Shown: one piece after another, positions 3,416 through 5,555 of the stretch | How positions within the stretch are numbered: position 1 is the first letter of the stretch | Layout of the letters: each line of letters opens with the position of its first letter | Assembly (NCBI GenBank): GCA_002482715.1 | Contig: DLGN01000252.1 | Span: forward strand, 2,717 to 8,271 | Direction: 5' to 3' | Origin: Oxalobacteraceae bacterium UBA7693 | GTDB lineage: Bacteria; Pseudomonadota; Gammaproteobacteria; Burkholderiales; Burkholderiaceae_D | DNA: 5,555 nt | Position numbers and translations under genes: made by a program | Notes under the pieces: model-generated | What the model was told of the DNA's origin: nothing | Database searches by the model: none | The model's input: only the letters and a program-made list of their open reading frames with translations

Positions 3416-5555
3416 ATGAGATTAACTAAGCTTGCGGCAGCCTTGTTCGCAATCGGATTTGCATCGAGTAGTGTTGCGGCCGAAGATGATGACAAGAAGC
3501 AGGAAAAAGTACAGAAGGTTGAAGTAACAGGCTCTAGCATTAAACGCGTGAATGCAGAAACAGCATCGCCGATTCAGATCATCGATGCTAAGCAAATTGA
3601 AAGTATGGGGGCACGAACGCTGATGCAAGTGTTGGATAACTTACCAGCAGCGCGCCCGGCACAGCAAGATTTTCGTTCGATGTTTACTGGCTCTGATGGT
3701 GCTTCGCAAGCGAATTTACGAGGCTTGGGGGCGCAAGGAACTTTGATTTTATTGAATGGTCGTCGTTTGTCTTTTTATGGTGCACCAGAAGGATTTCAAA
3801 CGCAATTTGTGAATATCGATGCGATTCCTGCAGCAGCAATTGAGCGCATGGAAGTGTTAACCGATGGCGCATCGGCAGTCTATGGTTCAGACGCTGTTGC
3901 AGGTGTCATCAATATCATTACAAAAAAATCTTACAGCGGCTTGCAAGCGAGCGCCGCGATTGATAGTTCGCGCGATGTTAAGTCTTACGGCGAACGTCAG
4001 GCCAGTGCTTTATTTGGTTTCGGTGATTTGGCGAAAGACAATTACAACGTGTATGGTTCCGTCAATTTGTATAAACGCGATCGCATTGCATTGGAAGATA
4101 CTTATCTCAAACGTCCAGCGCAGTTCTACAAAAATAACCCAACTTACATTAGCAATTTCCGGATTGCAGAAGGTAGTCAGCCAGGTGTATTAAATACCGG
4201 AACACTTTTTGTGTTCGACAAAAACGCAAATAATAAACGCTATCAACAAGCGGCTTCTGGCTGTTCGACATTTATTACTGAGGGTGCTGGTACGCGCTGT
4301 ATTTGGAATACTTTACCCTACTCTTTAGATACTGGGCCGACTTCAGATCGCGCGACTATTTTTGTTAGTGGCCGTATGAATTTGTCGCAAGATTGGGAAG
4401 GATTCGCTGAAGTCGCTTATACCGATATCGACATGCGTGGCGAAAATGGACCTCGTTCTTTCAGCAGTGGTGGCGGGACGGCAAACTGGTATTCGCGTAA
4501 CACTGGTACTACACTGAACACTTTCACGTATCCTTATTTGGGCCCGAATAATGTGTACTTGAAAAATATGAGCCAGGATTTAAAAGATAAGATGGGCGGG
4601 GCTGCTGGCCTGACCTATTTGATGCAAGATGCGCAGGGCCATTTTGGACAACAAAATACCGACAAAACTTATCGTGCAATGGCTGGGGTTCGCGGCACTT
4701 TAGGACAGTGGGATGTCGAATCTGCGCTTGCCGTGGCAGGTAGTCATTCAACTTTGTTCCAAACCATCAATGTCAATAAAGATGGCTTTGAAAAAGCTTT
4801 CGGTCCCTTCACCGTCGATCCAATCACAAAACGTACTTATATTGCGGACAATCCAGCTTATCAGTTCGGTGTCATCAGCGAGAAAAATGCTGAGTTGCTG
4901 CGACAAGCCTATCCCACTTTTGATATTCAATCGTGGACTAAATTGATTACTTGGGATGCGAAGTTAGAGGGTAGCTTATTCAAAATGTCCGGTGGCGATG
5001 CACGTGCAGCCTTTGGTGTTAATTTGATGCGCGAAGAATTTGAGACACCTGGAAATCAAGACGCTGCTAACGGAAAAATCACCCAACAAGGTGGCTCTTG
5101 GTTTGATGGGTCGCGTACGATTTCAGCGGTCTTTGCTGAAGGGATTTTTCCATTCGCTAAAAATCTTGAGGTGAATACCGCAGCGCGTATTGATAAGTAT
5201 CCGAATTTTTCGGCGAACATTGCGCCTAAAGTCGGCGTCACCTATCGTCCTGTCAGTGACTTGTTGGTTCGTAGCACCTATTCACAAGGTTTCCGCGCGC
5301 CTAATTTGGCTGAATCTGGTGTGGGTGGTGTGTATGCGCAACGTGGTGGAATGCGTGACAAAGTGCGTTGTGATGAGACTAATGCAATCGCCAATTTATT
5401 GATCAAGTCAGTGACGACTACCGATCAAGATCTTGGAAAATCACTGTTAAATTCAAATTGCAGCATCAATATCGGCGGATTGACGCCGCCGAATCCGAAT
5501 TTGCAACCAGAAAAAGCCAAGATTAGTACACTCGGTTTGGTCTACCAAGCCAGCA
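3416..5555 (+). CDS. TonB-dependent outer-membrane receptor (3' end cut by the window edge)
   Basis: The frame stays open for 713 codons to the right edge. The product is an outer-membrane beta-barrel that imports a bound substrate using energy from TonB-ExbB-ExbD. Residues 1-22 are a typical signal peptide (LAAALFAIGF core, cleavage after SVAA). A TonB-box-like KVEVTG (34-39) follows, then the plug domain at about 50-172 with LRGLGAQGTLILLNGRRL (101-118) and GASAVYGSDAVAGVINIITK (151-170). No N-terminal signalling (STN) domain is present, so an anti-sigma relay is unlikely. The barrel runs from about 175, with the family blocks GFRAPNLAE (625-633) and NPNLQPEK (693-700). Perhaps 150-250 residues are missing. 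Cys283/Cys295 and Cys652/Cys682 lie in probable extracellular loops and may form disulfides. The substrate cannot be read from sequence; siderophore, oligosaccharide, peptide and cobalamin-like cargo are all possible. The neighbouring sugar-acid aldolase is only a weak hint because a terminator lies between them. Confidence 0.93.
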   Translation, partial: MRLTKLAAALFAIGFASSSVAAEDDDKKQEKVQKVEVTGSSIKRVNAETASPIQIIDAKQIESMGARTLMQVLDNLPAARPAQQDFRSMFTGSDGASQANLRGLGAQGTLILLNGRRLSFYGAPEGFQTQFVNIDAIPAAAIERMEVLTDGASAVYGSDAVAGVINIITKKSYSGLQASAAIDSSRDVKSYGERQASALFGFGDLAKDNYNVYGSVNLYKRDRIALEDTYLKRPAQFYKNNPTYISNFRIAEGSQPGVLNTGTLFVFDKNANNKRYQQAASGCSTFITEGAGTRCIWNTLPYSLDTGPTSDRATIFVSGRMNLSQDWEGFAEVAYTDIDMRGENGPRSFSSGGGTANWYSRNTGTTLNTFTYPYLGPNNVYLKNMSQDLKDKMGGAAGLTYLMQDAQGHFGQQNTDKTYRAMAGVRGTLGQWDVESALAVAGSHSTLFQTINVNKDGFEKAFGPFTVDPITKRTYIADNPAYQFGVISEKNAELLRQAYPTFDIQSWTKLITWDAKLEGSLFKMSGGDARAAFGVNLMREEFETPGNQDAANGKITQQGGSWFDGSRTISAVFAEGIFPFAKNLEVNTAARIDKYPNFSANIAPKVGVTYRPVSDLLVRSTYSQGFRAPNLAESGVGGVYAQRGGMRDKVRCDETNAIANLLIKSVTTTDQDLGKSLLNSNCSINIGGLTPPNPNLQPEKAKISTLGLVYQAS

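Noticed and set aside
3864..4193. A 109-codon plus-strand frame inside the receptor gene.
   Set aside because: It is out of frame with a receptor coding sequence whose motifs run uninterrupted through the same bases.
2418..5555. The aldolase and TonB-dependent receptor as one sugar-acid uptake and breakdown operon.
   Set aside because: A terminator-like hairpin and 371 gene-free bases separate them, and the receptor has its own strong ribosome binding site. Proximity alone does not support a shared pathway.
1..5555. Mobile element, prophage, CRISPR array or defence system.
   Set aside because: No transposase, integrase, long terminal repeats, spaced repeat array, tRNA gene or defence protein motif is present. 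The genes are ordinary metabolic, regulatory and transport genes.

Overview
The window looks like a chromosomal segment from a Gram-negative proteobacterium, most likely a betaproteobacterium of the order Burkholderiales. The evidence is the arrangement of a divergent Lrp/AsnC-type kynR beside kynU and kynA, the style of the protein sequences, and a large TonB-dependent outer-membrane receptor. The DNA is more AT-rich than in most Burkholderiales, which would suit a lower-GC Oxalobacteraceae lineage such as Undibacterium. That placement is a guess, because no rRNA or marker gene is present.

Left part (1-1543, minus strand): two tryptophan catabolic genes read leftward. kynU (kynureninase) comes first, followed after an 83-base gap by the start of kynA (tryptophan 2,3-dioxygenase), which is cut by the left edge. 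The usual third gene, kynB (kynurenine formamidase), is not between kynR and kynU. Together KynA, a formamidase and KynU convert L-tryptophan to N-formylkynurenine, kynurenine, and then anthranilate plus L-alanine.

Middle (1544-1829): a 286-base divergent control region rich in inverted and direct repeats. It includes a near match to the Lrp consensus just upstream of the regulator gene. kynR (1830-2303, plus strand) encodes a complete Lrp/AsnC-family regulator that probably senses a tryptophan catabolite and controls kynUA and itself.

Right part: a complete KDPG/KDPGal-type aldolase gene (2418-3044, closest in style to DgoA) stands without other sugar-acid genes in view. A terminator-like hairpin follows it, then a 371-base gene-free, partly pyrimidine-rich gap. 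A TonB-dependent receptor gene (3416 to beyond 5555) then runs off the right edge. It has a good ribosome binding site, a signal peptide and a full plug domain, and its substrate is unknown.

I see no RNA genes, CRISPR arrays, insertion sequences or phage genes, and no convincing undescribed system. The most interesting points are the repeat architecture of the kynR-kynU control region, the isolated DgoA-like aldolase, and the unknown cargo of the receptor.
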